Assembly (NCBI GenBank): GCA_039636785.1
Contig: CP144169.1
Span: 2,542,001 to 2,606,000, forward strand
From: Micrococcaceae bacterium Sec5.7
GTDB taxonomy: Bacteria > Actinomycetota > Actinomycetes > Actinomycetales > Micrococcaceae
Length of the DNA: 64,000 bases
Reading direction: 5' to 3'
Part shown: piece after piece, positions 25,347 to 33,775 of the stretch
Layout of the letters: each line of letters opens with the position of its first letter
How positions within the stretch are numbered: the stretch's first letter is position 1
The notes under the pieces: generated by a model
Database searches by the model: none
Told to the model about the DNA's origin: nothing
Seen by the model: only the letters and a program-made list of their open reading frames with translations
Program-made: the position numbers and the translations under genes

Positions 25347-25449
25347 GCTTACCGTGGCTTGGTTGAGTCGGGCTGTTCTCCATAAGCCTACTCCCGGCCT
25401 GCCCCGCTGCCCGCCACCTCGGCAGGCAATGCGGGCCATGCCGAGGAAC

Positions 25450-26781
25450 TCAGGCCTTTGCGGCGCCGGCAGCCTGCGCCGCGCCCGGCAGAGCATCGAA
25501 AATCCGGTTCATGGCTGCGTCATCGTGAGCAGCTGAAAGGAACCATGCCTCGAAGACAGACGGCGGCAGATAAACGCCCGAGTCCAGCATCGAGTGGAAG
25601 AACGGCGCGTAGCGGAACACTTCCTGGCCCTGGGCGTCGTCGTAATTGTGAACGCCCCGGGCAGACGTGCCGAACGCCACTGAGAACAGGTTCCCGGCGC
25701 GCTGGATCGAGTGATCCACGCCGGCTGAGGACAATGCCGAGGACAATGCGGAGGACAGTTCCAGCGAACGCGCGTCAACGAACGAGTAGACGTCCCGGGT
25801 CGCGTGGGTGAGAGTGGCAACACCCGCAGCCATGGCCACCGGGTTGCCGGACAGCGTGCCCGCCTGGTACACCGGGCCGAGCGGCGCGAGGTAGCCCATC
25901 ACATCGGCACGGCCGGCGAGGGCCGCCGTCGGCATTCCGCCGCCGATCACCTTTCCGAAGGTGAGCAGATCGGGGCTCCACGGTTCGGCAGCATCAAGAG
26001 CGCCGCCGGTGAGGCCCCAGTAGCCGGAATAGCCGGTGCGGAAACCCGTGAGGACTTCATCCAGGATGAGCAGCGCGCCGTGTTCGCGCGTAATCCGCGA
26101 CAGTCCGGCGTTGAAACCGTCACCGGGAGTGACAACACCCATGTTGGCGGGTGCGGCTTCGGTGATGACAGCGGCGATGTTTGGCCCATGGACAGCGAAA
26201 GCGGCCTCAACGGCGGCGAGATCGTTGTACGGCAGAACCAGCGTCTCAGCTGCCGTTGCCGCGGTGACGCCGGCAGAGCCGGGCAGCGCCAGCGTGGCCA
26301 GGCCGGAGCCGGCCGCCGCCAGCAACCCGTCGAGGTGGCCGTGATAGCAGCCGGCAAACTTGATGATCAGGTTGCGGCCGGTGAAGCCGCGGGCCAGCCG
26401 GACGGCGGTCATGGTGGCCTCGGTGCCCGTGGATACCATGCGCACGCGTTCGGCGGCGGGAACACGTTCCTTGACGATTGCAGCCAGGTTGGCCTCGTCC
26501 GGTGTCGAGGCACCAAAGGACAGCCCACGGTCCACGGCTGCGTGCACCGCCTCAAGAACGGCGGGGTGGGCGTGGCCCAGGAGCGCCGGCCCCCAGGAGC
26601 AGACCAGGTCCACATACTCCTGGCCGTCGGCATCCGTCAGGTACGGTCCCTGGGCCGAGACCATGAATCTCGGCGTCCCGCCCACCGAGCCGAACGCGCG
26701 GACAGGCGAATTGACGCCGCCGGGCATCAGCTGGCGGGCGCGGTCAAAGAGTTCCTCGTTGCGAGGGGTGCTGGAAGTCAT
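25450..26781 (-). CDS. hemL: glutamate-1-semialdehyde 2,1-aminomutase
   Basis: 443-residue PLP enzyme that turns glutamate-1-semialdehyde into 5-aminolevulinate, the second step of the C5 heme route. Seen are [13 protein letters not shown] at the start, the aspartate of [20 protein letters not shown], and the PLP lysine in [16 protein letters not shown] near residue 267. The [12 protein letters not shown] start (26781) is preferred over an ATG three codons upstream because GAAAG then falls at a workable distance. It is the last gene of the leftward heme cluster, after hemB and an LLM oxidoreductase. A short repeated stretch ([12 protein letters not shown]) is seen near residue 355. Confidence 0.96.
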   Translation of the reverse strand: MTSSTPRNEELFDRARQLMPGGVNSPVRAFGSVGGTPRFMVSAQGPYLTDADGQEYVDLVCSWGPALLGHAHPAVLEAVHAAVDRGLSFGASTPDEANLAAIVKERVPAAERVRMVSTGTEATMTAVRLARGFTGRNLIIKFAGCYHGHLDGLLAAAGSGLATLALPGSAGVTAATAAETLVLPYNDLAAVEAAFAVHGPNIAAVITEAAPANMGVVTPGDGFNAGLSRITREHGALLILDEVLTGFRTGYSGYWGLTGGALDAAEPWSPDLLTFGKVIGGGMPTAALAGRADVMGYLAPLGPVYQAGTLSGNPVAMAAGVATLTHATRDVYSFVDARSLELSSALSSALSSAGVDHSIQRAGNLFSVAFGTSARGVHNYDDAQGQEVFRYAPFFHSMLDSGVYLPPSVFEAWFLSAAHDDAAMNRIFDALPGAAQAAGAAKA

Positions 26782-26794
26782 GTGTTTCATTCTT

Positions 26795-27901
26795 TCAGTT
26801 CGCCGGCCGGGTTTCGGCCAGCAGCTCCGCTACCCGGGGGGCCACTACGGTGCCGAAAAGTTCGATGCAGCGCATCATGGAATCGTGCGGCAGGGTGCCG
26901 TTGCCGAACTTGAGGTCGAAGCGGTCAACGCCAAGATTGCGCTTGAGCAGGGCGATTTTCTGCGCCACGGTTTCAGGCGAGCCCACGTAGAGCGCCCCCT
27001 CAGGGCCGCACATGGCATCAAATTCCCGCCTGTTTCCGGGGCCCCAGCCACGCTCGGATCCGATCCTGTTCCGCTGCGCCAGCCAGTGAGGGAAGAGCTC
27101 CTCGCGCGCAGCTTCATCGGTATCCGCGATGTGGCCCGGGGAATGCGTGGCAATTTGCTGCATCGGGTGGCCGTACTCTTCCATAGCCTCCCGGTACAGG
27201 TTCACCAGCGGCGCGAAGGCACGGGGCTCACCTCCGATGATGGCGAAAATGATGGGGTACCCGTACTCAGCGCACCGCAGTACGGATTCAGGGGTGCCGC
27301 CCACACCGATCCAGGCCGGCAGCAGGTGCTGCTCCAGCGGCGGATACACGCTCAGCCCGTTGATTGCCGGCCGGGTGCGGCCTTCCCAGTGGACCGGCTT
27401 CTGCATCCGCACTTTGTCAAAGAGCTCGAGCTTTTCCTCAAACAGGATCTCGTAGTCGGCAAGGTCCAGGCCGAACAGCGGGAAGGACTCAACGAATGAT
27501 CCCCGCCCCAGCATCACTTCAGCCCGGCCGTTGGAGATGGCGTCAACGGTGGAGAACCGCTGGAAAACCCGGATGGGATCGTCGGAGCTAAGTACTGTTA
27601 CGGCCGAACCTAACCGGATCCGTGCGGTCCTCGCGCCGGCCGCAGCCAGGAACACCTCGGGAGCCGAAACGGCGAAGTCCTTACGGTGGTGCTCGCCCAC
27701 CCCGAAGGCATGAAGCCCGACGTCGTCAGCCAGTTCCGCCTGCTCCAGCAGCTGCCGCAGCACCTGGGCATGCGGCAGCGGCCTTCCGTCCGCACCCTCA
27801 CCCACGTCACCAAAAGTATTGAGGCCGAGCAGGATTTCGGCAGGCCCCACAGGAGAGGTGGGACTGCCAGGAGGGGTGGGAACCACGTCCTTGTCAGCCA
27901 T
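26795..27901 (-). CDS. LLM-class flavin-dependent oxidoreductase inside the heme cluster
   Basis: 368-residue luciferase-like monooxygenase-family protein that would use reduced flavin (FMNH2 or F420). Typical parts are [13 protein letters not shown] near the start, [36 protein letters not shown] text ([19 protein letters not shown]), and [16 protein letters not shown]. The ATG overlaps the hemB stop by one base (TGATG), and hemL starts 13 bases after its end. It is therefore co-transcribed with heme genes, but no heme step is missing that it would fill. The substrate is unknown. Confidence 0.9.
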   Translation of the reverse strand: MADKDVVPTPPGSPTSPVGPAEILLGLNTFGDVGEGADGRPLPHAQVLRQLLEQAELADDVGLHAFGVGEHHRKDFAVSAPEVFLAAAGARTARIRLGSAVTVLSSDDPIRVFQRFSTVDAISNGRAEVMLGRGSFVESFPLFGLDLADYEILFEEKLELFDKVRMQKPVHWEGRTRPAINGLSVYPPLEQHLLPAWIGVGGTPESVLRCAEYGYPIIFAIIGGEPRAFAPLVNLYREAMEEYGHPMQQIATHSPGHIADTDEAAREELFPHWLAQRNRIGSERGWGPGNRREFDAMCGPEGALYVGSPETVAQKIALLKRNLGVDRFDLKFGNGTLPHDSMMRCIELFGTVVAPRVAELLAETRPAN

Positions 27902-28881
27902 CAGGACTCCGTCAGCCAGCCGGCGAGCTCGGAAGCCCAGTATGTCAGCACCATGTTCGCGCCGGCCCGCCTGATGCCGAGCACAGATTCAGTGATGGCT
28001 GCCCGGCGGTCGATCCAGCCGTTGGCGGCTGCCGCCTCGATCATGGAGTACTCCCCCGAGATCTGGTAGGCGGCCACGGGGACGGGGCTCATGGCGGCCA
28101 CGTCTGCCAGAATGTCCAGATAGCTCATGGCGGGCTTCACCATCACGATGTCGGCACCCTCCTCGAGGTCCAGCTCCACCTCGAGGAGGGCCTCGCGGCG
28201 GTTCGCGGAATCCATCTGGTATGTGCGCCGATCACCCTTCAGCTGGGAATCCACGGCCTCGCGGAAGGGGCCGTAGAAGGCTGAGGCATACTTCGCGGCG
28301 TAGGCGATGACCGCGGTGTTGTTGTGGCCGGCTTCCTCAAGCGCCTGGCGGATCACGGCAATCTGGCCGTCCATCATTCCGGACGGACCCAGCATGTGCG
28401 CGCCGGCGTCGGCCTGCGCCACTGCCATCCTGGCGTAGATCTCCAGTGTCCGGTCGTTGTCCACATAACCGTCATCGTCCAGCACTCCGCAGTGGCCGTG
28501 GTCAGTGAATTCGTCCAGACACACGTCACTCATGATCACGAGTTCATCGCCTACTTCTGAGCGGACGTCGCGGATGGCCTTGTTCAGAACACCGTCGGGA
28601 TCAAGTGACGCCGTTCCTTCGGCATCTCGGACGGCCGGGATTCCGAAGAGCATAATGCCGCCCACCCCCAACTCCACGGCTTCAGCTGCCGCACGTTTCA
28701 GGGAGTCGGTGGTGTGCTGGACTACGCCAGGCATGGACGAAATCGCGTTGGGCTCAGTGAGGCCTTCCCGGATGAAGGCGGGCAAGATCAGCTCTGCCGC
28801 CGCGAGCCGGTTTTCGGCCGTGAGCCTGCGCATCGCCGGCGTGGTGCGGAGCCGCCGGGGGCGGTGGTTAGGAAAACTCAT
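27901..28881 (-). CDS. hemB: porphobilinogen synthase (5-aminolevulinate dehydratase)
   Basis: 326-residue enzyme joining two 5-aminolevulinate molecules. The two Schiff-base lysines are in [18 protein letters not shown] and [14 protein letters not shown]. The metal-binding stretch reads [14 protein letters not shown]. The zinc-type enzyme has three Cys here and the magnesium-type has none; this one has Cys-Asp-Cys, which I recall as common in actinobacteria. It starts at an ATG ten bases after the hemD stop region and overlaps the next gene by one base. Confidence 0.96.
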   Translation of the reverse strand: MSFPNHRPRRLRTTPAMRRLTAENRLAAAELILPAFIREGLTEPNAISSMPGVVQHTTDSLKRAAAEAVELGVGGIMLFGIPAVRDAEGTASLDPDGVLNKAIRDVRSEVGDELVIMSDVCLDEFTDHGHCGVLDDDGYVDNDRTLEIYARMAVAQADAGAHMLGPSGMMDGQIAVIRQALEEAGHNNTAVIAYAAKYASAFYGPFREAVDSQLKGDRRTYQMDSANRREALLEVELDLEEGADIVMVKPAMSYLDILADVAAMSPVPVAAYQISGEYSMIEAAAANGWIDRRAAITESVLGIRRAGANMVLTYWASELAGWLTES

Positions 28882-28891
28882 GTCCTGTCCT

Positions 28892-29890
28892 TCACATGGT
28901 GCCTTTTTGTTCTGACGGATATTGTGCCGGTGGATGGTTGTGCGTGGCCCGGTTCCCGCCGGACGGGGTGACTGCCGGATGTCCCGGCAGCAGGGCCTCT
29001 ATGACCGCCGCCACCAGACCTCCCGGCGTGGGCTCGCTGGCCACGGACGCAACCTCGAGCCCCAACGATCCGGCCTCCTCCGCCGTCGAACGCCCGATCA
29101 CCACCAGGCGGCAGCCAGCCAATGGCGACAGGGCCGCCTGGATGCGCCGTACGGCGCTGGGTGAAGCCGCGAGGACGGCGTGCAGCCGTCCGGCGTCAAT
29201 CTCCGCTTTCGCTTCTGCAGGATCCAGAACCGCGGCTGCCTGCCGTCCGCCGGAATCTTTCGCGGCGGCGGACGGCCCGGTGCTGAGTCTCCGGGAAGGG
29301 TTGGCCGGATAGTCCACCGTGCAGTATGCAATGACAGTCTGGACGTTGGCGCCCCGCGACCGGATTCCTTCACCGAGCAATGGAGTGGCAATGTCGGCCT
29401 GGGGAAGAAGCACGCTCCCCCTGCCGCCCGGCCAGACAGCCAGCAATCCGGCAGCGGACTGGACCCCGTTGGGAACCAGATGCACGGTGAGGCCCTCGGA
29501 TTCCAGGACGCGGCGCGATGACTGGCCTATCGTTGCGACTCTGGTGGACGGCGGGACACACTGGTCCAGAGTCAGACCCCGTTCAGCCGCCTTGTCCTTC
29601 AACGCCCGCACAGTGGTGATGCTGCTGACCACCAGCCAGCTGTAGGCGCCGGCTCCGAGCGCGTCAAAAGCCACATCGAGGGAATGCTGATCGCGGGCCC
29701 GTTCAAAGTCAATCAGGGGGAACAACAGCGGTTCGGCACCGGTTTGGCGCAAGGCGGCCACGAGGGCTTCCGAGCGGTCCGGGCTGCGGGTGATCAGCAC
29801 ACGGGCGCCCTCAAGAATTCCCGGCTCGCCCTCACCGGCGGTGCCGGCTTCATGGCTTCCCGCGGGAGCTTCCGCGCTGTGCCGTCCCAT
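28892..29890 (-). CDS. hemD: uroporphyrinogen-III synthase
   Basis: 332-residue protein matching HemD, which closes hydroxymethylbilane into uroporphyrinogen III. Recognisable parts are [20 protein letters not shown] near residue 28, [15 protein letters not shown], and the second-domain segments VLLPQADIA and [13 protein letters not shown]. The family is poorly conserved, so position between hemC and hemB adds support. A basic/Ser-rich insertion ([11 protein letters not shown]) lies in the middle, and the C-terminus ends in a His/Pro-rich tail. It starts 20 bases after hemC on the same strand. Confidence 0.92.
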   Translation of the reverse strand: MGRHSAEAPAGSHEAGTAGEGEPGILEGARVLITRSPDRSEALVAALRQTGAEPLLFPLIDFERARDQHSLDVAFDALGAGAYSWLVVSSITTVRALKDKAAERGLTLDQCVPPSTRVATIGQSSRRVLESEGLTVHLVPNGVQSAAGLLAVWPGGRGSVLLPQADIATPLLGEGIRSRGANVQTVIAYCTVDYPANPSRRLSTGPSAAAKDSGGRQAAAVLDPAEAKAEIDAGRLHAVLAASPSAVRRIQAALSPLAGCRLVVIGRSTAEEAGSLGLEVASVASEPTPGGLVAAVIEALLPGHPAVTPSGGNRATHNHPPAQYPSEQKGTM

Positions 29891-29910
29891 GACCCGGTGA
29901 TCTGCCCGGA

Positions 29911-30909
29911 TCAGGACGCGGTCAGGTCCGCGATATCGGCAGCACCACCGGCCAGAAGAACCTCCGCCAGTTCGATGCCGAGCAGAGTCGCTCCAACTTC
30001 CGTCAGCCCGTCGGTGGCTCGTTTATCCCGCACCGAGGCTGTGCCGTCCACAGCGCAGACAACCGCCTCAAGGTGCAGCATGCTGCCCTTCCGGTAGGCG
30101 TATGCGCCTACCGGAGCTGCGCAGCCGGCCTCCAGCCGGGCAAGCAAGGCCCGTTCTGCCGTCACGGCGAGCCGGGTATCCGGGTCATCAAGGGCAGCCA
30201 GCGCCTGGGCGAGTGCGCCCTGTGAACCTTCGGTGGATCCAGCCGTGCTGGGGGCATCCGCGGTCCGGCATTCTATGGCCAAGGATCCCTGGCCGGCTGC
30301 CGGCAGCATCACATCCGTTTCAAGGAATTCGCTGACTGTGTCCAGCCGGCTGATCCGCTCCAGGCCCGCCGCAGCTACTACCACGGCGTCAAGGTCGCAG
30401 GATTTTCCTTCAACAACGGCGTCCGTCGCGTTGCCGGGAAGCCCGGGGACACGGCCCAGGCGCGTGTCCACGTTCCCGCGGATGTCCAGGATGTCCAGAT
30501 CCGGACGGACAGCGCGCAGCTGCGCGGCACGGCGGGGTGATCCGGTGCCTACCCTGGCGCCGTGCGGCAGATCGGCAAGCTTCAGGCCATTGCGGGCGCA
30601 GAGCACATCGCGGACGTCCGCACGCCGCGGAGTGGCGGCCAGGGTCAGTCCCGGGGCCGCGCCGGTCGGCAGATCCTTGAGCGAGTGGACTGCAACATCG
30701 CAGACATCCTGCAGGAGCGCATCGCGGAGCGCTGTCACAAACACCCCGGTGCCGCCCATATGGGACAACGAACCGGTGAGGACATCGCCGTCGGTCCGGA
30801 TGTGGACCAGCTCAACAGGGAAACCCCCGACGGCGGCCAGCTGGTCGGCGGTCTGCTGGGTCTGGGTCAATGCAAGCTTGCTGGCGCGGGTGCCGATTCT
30901 TACCGTCAC
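29911..30909 (-). CDS. hemC: hydroxymethylbilane synthase (porphobilinogen deaminase)
   Basis: 332-residue enzyme that assembles four porphobilinogens. Seen are VRIGTRASKLALTQTQ at the start, VHSLKDLPTG, ARVGTGSPRRAAQLRA, and the dipyrromethane-cofactor cysteine in EAGCAAPVGAYA near residue 263. An insertion (TADAPSTAGSTEGSQG) precedes the late helix. The GTG start overlaps the hemH stop (GTGA), showing tight coupling with the ferrochelatase gene upstream. Confidence 0.96.
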   Translation of the reverse strand: MTVRIGTRASKLALTQTQQTADQLAAVGGFPVELVHIRTDGDVLTGSLSHMGGTGVFVTALRDALLQDVCDVAVHSLKDLPTGAAPGLTLAATPRRADVRDVLCARNGLKLADLPHGARVGTGSPRRAAQLRAVRPDLDILDIRGNVDTRLGRVPGLPGNATDAVVEGKSCDLDAVVVAAAGLERISRLDTVSEFLETDVMLPAAGQGSLAIECRTADAPSTAGSTEGSQGALAQALAALDDPDTRLAVTAERALLARLEAGCAAPVGAYAYRKGSMLHLEAVVCAVDGTASVRDKRATDGLTEVGATLLGIELAEVLLAGGAADIADLTAS

Positions 30910-32144
30910 GGTGCAGCCTGACCGACAGGGTAAGGATCGTGGCCCGTGCCGACGGTGGTGTCAGCACCGGCAATGGTGGGCTTCTCGCCGCGGAAGTTGG
31001 CGCAGCAGCCGGGACGGCAGACGTCATACCAGGGCCCGAGCCCCGTTATGGCCGGACGATCGCTGATGTTGTTCGCAACGGTCCGTTCGGAGATGAGGTC
31101 TGCCAGGCCGGTCACAAATTTCCGGTGCGTGCCGGGTGTCGGTACCCGCGTGGCGGCGAGGCCAAGGTTGCGGCAGGTCTCCAGGGCTTCAGTGTCCAGA
31201 TCCCAGACCACTTCCATGTGGTCGGTGACAAAACCCAGGGGAACAATCACAATCCCCTGGACTCCCTGGACTGCCAGTTGCTCGATGGCGTCGTTGATGT
31301 CCGGTTCGAGCCAGGGCATGTTCGGTGCCCCGGAGCGGGACTGGTACACAAGAGACCAGGGCACTGTAAGTCCGGATTCAGCCTCGGCACGCCGGATTAC
31401 CTCGGTACCGTTGGCCAGGTGCTGGGCGACATACGCCGAGTCCTCGGCAAACTCGCGGGGCTCGCCGTCGGAGCGCCCCGCGGCTTCGGCATCACGGATG
31501 GGGATGGAGTGCGTGGCAAAAAGAACGTGCACGGAAGCATCGGGCGTTCCAGCGGCAGCCAGCTGGGCACGGACCTCAGCCAGCCCGGCGGCAGTGCCTT
31601 CCACAAACGGCTCCACAAAACCCGGGTGGTCAAAGTACTGACGTACTTTGTCGACCTCGAGCCGGCCGTCGAGGCCGCTCTCGGTGAGGGCCATGCCGAC
31701 GTCTTCACGGTACTGGCGGCAGCTGGAGTAACACGAGTAGGCACTCGTGGTGATCATCAGCAGCTTCCGGTGTCCGGCGTCGTACGCGTCCTGAAGGGTC
31801 TGCGGGATGTACGGATCCCAGTTGCGGTTACCCCACAGCACCGGCAGTTCAATGCCGCGGGCGGCCAGTTCAGCCTCAAGGGACGCCTTCAGGTCACGGT
31901 TCTGCTGGTTGATGGGGCTGATGCCGCCGTTTGCGCGGTAATGATGGGACACCTCTTCGAGGCGCTCGTCCGGGATGCCGCGGCCACGGGTCACATTCCG
32001 CAGGAACGGAATAACGTCTTCCTGCCCCTCAGGCCCACCGAACGAGGCAAGGACGACGGCGTCGTAGTCCTTAGGTGCCATCCGGCCCCCTTCCGTCGCC
32101 GGGTTGACGGCGCCGCCTGCATCCTGGTGCTCCAGCAGGCTCAT
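30906..32144 (-). CDS. hemH: coproporphyrin III ferrochelatase
   Basis: 412-residue ferrochelatase (CpfC) that inserts iron. The catalytic His is in VLFATHSIPIRDA, and YDAVVLASFGGPEGQEDV and RYYDAVVLASFGG-like N-terminal text are typical. Because HemQ and the Gram-positive HemG/CgoX lie beside it, the substrate is expected to be coproporphyrin rather than protoporphyrin. Cysteines cluster near the C-terminus (WYDVCRPGCCANF), with another pair in AYSCYSSCRQ. Actinobacterial ferrochelatases can carry a [2Fe-2S] cluster, and these are candidate ligands. The ATG overlaps the hemQ stop and its own stop overlaps hemC. Confidence 0.95.
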   Translation of the reverse strand: MSLLEHQDAGGAVNPATEGGRMAPKDYDAVVLASFGGPEGQEDVIPFLRNVTRGRGIPDERLEEVSHHYRANGGISPINQQNRDLKASLEAELAARGIELPVLWGNRNWDPYIPQTLQDAYDAGHRKLLMITTSAYSCYSSCRQYREDVGMALTESGLDGRLEVDKVRQYFDHPGFVEPFVEGTAAGLAEVRAQLAAAGTPDASVHVLFATHSIPIRDAEAAGRSDGEPREFAEDSAYVAQHLANGTEVIRRAEAESGLTVPWSLVYQSRSGAPNMPWLEPDINDAIEQLAVQGVQGIVIVPLGFVTDHMEVVWDLDTEALETCRNLGLAATRVPTPGTHRKFVTGLADLISERTVANNISDRPAITGLGPWYDVCRPGCCANFRGEKPTIAGADTTVGTGHDPYPVGQAAP

Positions 32145-32851
32145 GCCAGGACCTCGGCAATCTCCCCGGCCGAAATGCGGCGTCCGGTGTAGAACGGGAT
32201 TTCCTCCCGGACATGGTTGCGTGCCTCGGTGGAGCGCAGATGGCGCATAAGGTCTACCAGATCCACCAGCTCAGGGGCTTCCAGGGCCAGGATCCATTCC
32301 CAGTCGCCCAAGGCGAAGGACGAGACGGTGTTGGAGATGACCTGCGGGAATTCCCGTCCCAGCATGCCATGGTCCCGCAGCATCTTGCCGCGCTCGGCGT
32401 CGGGCAGAATGTACCACTCGTAGGAGCGGACGAACGGGTACACGCACAGCCACTCCGCCGGTGCAACCCCGCGCGAGAAGGCGGGTGTGTGGTTCTTGGC
32501 GAACTCGGCCTCGCGGTGGACGCCCATGGCCGACCACACAATCTCGGTTCCCGCGAACAGTTTGCTGCGCCGCATATCCCGGATGGCCTGCTGCAGGGCC
32601 TCCGGCTTGGAGCCGTGGAGCCACACCATGACGTCGGCGTCAGCCCGCATCGCGGAGACATCGTAGCTACCGCGGTGGGTCACGCCGGCCTCAGCCAGCC
32701 GCGCCACCAGTGCGTCAAATTCGTCAGCGGCATCACCGCTGCGCAGGACATCGGCGGATCGCTTGAACACAGTCCAGAGAGTGAAGAACTGCTCAGCTGA
32801 TTCTTCGGTTTTAGTGACAGATTCGGCAGATGTGTGGCTCATGGATACCAT
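32141..32851 (-). CDS. hemQ: coproheme decarboxylase (HemQ/ChdC)
   Basis: 236-residue chlorite-dismutase-fold enzyme that uses peroxide to convert coproheme to heme b, the last step of the Gram-positive route. The conserved segment YEWYILPDAERGKMLRDHG holds the reactive Tyr. Other marks are FFTLWTVFKRS near the start and DVMVWLHGSKPEALQ. The ATG at 32851 is preferred because GGAGGG lies seven bases before it; a second ATG three codons later is possible. A 19-bp palindrome 38 bases upstream may be an operator. First gene of the hemQ-hemH-hemC stretch, which is coupled by overlapping codons. Confidence 0.95.
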   Translation of the reverse strand: MVSMSHTSAESVTKTEESAEQFFTLWTVFKRSADVLRSGDAADEFDALVARLAEAGVTHRGSYDVSAMRADADVMVWLHGSKPEALQQAIRDMRRSKLFAGTEIVWSAMGVHREAEFAKNHTPAFSRGVAPAEWLCVYPFVRSYEWYILPDAERGKMLRDHGMLGREFPQVISNTVSSFALGDWEWILALEAPELVDLVDLMRHLRSTEARNHVREEIPFYTGRRISAGEIAEVLA

Positions 32852-32888
32852 ACTGCCCCCTCCACGGCCTGTAAGTCGAAAAAGAACT

Positions 32889-32907
32889 CTTCTACAACAC
32901 GTAGAAG
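32889..32907. promoter_or_regulatory. candidate operator upstream of hemQ
   Basis: CTTCTAC-AACAC-GTAGAAG is a 19-bp inverted repeat with perfect 7-bp arms, 38 bases before the hemQ ATG. On the minus strand it covers a possible -35 (TTGTAG), although the partner -10 (TTACAG, 17-bp spacing) is weak. The CTAC...GTAG arms recall BlaI/CopY-family operators; that link is only a guess. Confidence 0.45.
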
Positions 32908-32969
32908 TGCTCTATTTCACAGAACGATCGGGGTGTGTTCCGCCGGCTTGCCGCCCAGCCGCCGGGTGC

Positions 32970-33695
32970 TCAGGCCTTACGCATCCTCAGGAAGACCAAA
33001 CCGGCAGCAGCTGCGAGGGCAACAAGCCCAAGCCCCCACCAGATCATCGCGGACACCCGGGAGGACACCACGTTCGAAACCGGCTTGATTGCAGGCTGAT
33101 CCGGACGCGCCGTGCTTCCGGGCGACGAGGCAGCCGCGCCAGCCCGGACGTCCGAAGCCGCCGCGGATGAGTTGGTTGAGTTGGCCGGCTGCGTGTCAGG
33201 AGCCGTCGCCTGAGTGGGCGTTGTTCCCTCAGCAGCCTGCGTGACCGGGGATTCAGCAGGCGGGGCGGCCGTGGTGGGCGCCGGACCTGAAGACGGAGCT
33301 GAAGTCTGCGCGGCGGCCGGCGCGGGCGCCGGTGTCGTTGCGGGATTGGTCTGCCCCCGGTCGGGAACTGCGGTGGACGACGGGACAGGAGCCGGCTTGT
33401 CCGCAACCGGTGCGGGAGACGGACCGGGAGTTACCGGCGGGTCAGAGGGCTCGGCCGGATCCGGATCCGGCTGGCCGAAGAGGCCCCCCAGCCAGTCACC
33501 CAAGCCAGCCGGTTGGGCACTGGCCGTCACCCGGGTGGCCGCCCCAGGAAGCGACATACCCCCGGAAGCATGTGATGCAGGTACCCCTGCTGTTAGAACC
33601 AGTACCGCTCCGAGCGCAGCAGCAGTTGTGCCGCGCCGAAGTCCCCCATGGAAACCGGTCAGCGCTCTTGAAACGTTGGACCTGTTAGTAACCAT
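32970..33695 (-). CDS. Pro/Ala/Thr-rich exported protein with C-terminal membrane anchor
   Basis: 241-residue protein with no recognised domain. A signal peptide (TTAAALGAVLVLTAGVPASHA) leads to ~150 residues of low-complexity Pro/Ala/Thr/Ser sequence. A C-terminal membrane helix (MIWWGLGLVALAAAAGLVFL) and a short basic end RMRKA finish the chain, giving a stalk-like cell-surface layout without an LPXTG motif. The ATG at 33695 is chosen; an in-frame GTG two codons upstream is possible. TAGGGT lies eight bases before the ATG. It sits on the same strand between hemG and hemQ but with gaps of 80 and 118 bases, so co-regulation with heme genes is uncertain. Confidence 0.75.
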   Translation of the reverse strand: MVTNRSNVSRALTGFHGGLRRGTTAAALGAVLVLTAGVPASHASGGMSLPGAATRVTASAQPAGLGDWLGGLFGQPDPDPAEPSDPPVTPGPSPAPVADKPAPVPSSTAVPDRGQTNPATTPAPAPAAAQTSAPSSGPAPTTAAPPAESPVTQAAEGTTPTQATAPDTQPANSTNSSAAASDVRAGAAASSPGSTARPDQPAIKPVSNVVSSRVSAMIWWGLGLVALAAAAGLVFLRMRKA

Positions 33696-33775
33696 AGCCA
33701 CCCACCCTAACCAGAATCCGCAGTGAAAAGGAAGTCGCGTACCGCTTGACAGGCCCGGTCAGTGGCCCAAAACGT

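Noticed and set aside
25347..25496. Extended N-terminus of the family 3 glycoside hydrolase
   Set aside because: The extra 50 codons overlap the hemL C-terminus and place a signal peptide in the middle of the protein.
25804..27499. Two long plus-strand frames (369 and 379 codons) opposite hemL and the LLM gene
   Set aside because: Both overlap each other and two clearly conserved minus-strand genes. Their translations are Gly/Arg-rich shadows.
30870..32192. 440-codon open frame antisense to hemH
   Set aside because: It mirrors the ferrochelatase codons, including the catalytic region, and has no ribosome site or recognisable motif.
32889..32907. DtxR/IdeR iron box before hemQ
   Set aside because: The palindrome CTTCTAC-AACAC-GTAGAAG does not fit the TTAGGTTAG-type consensus.
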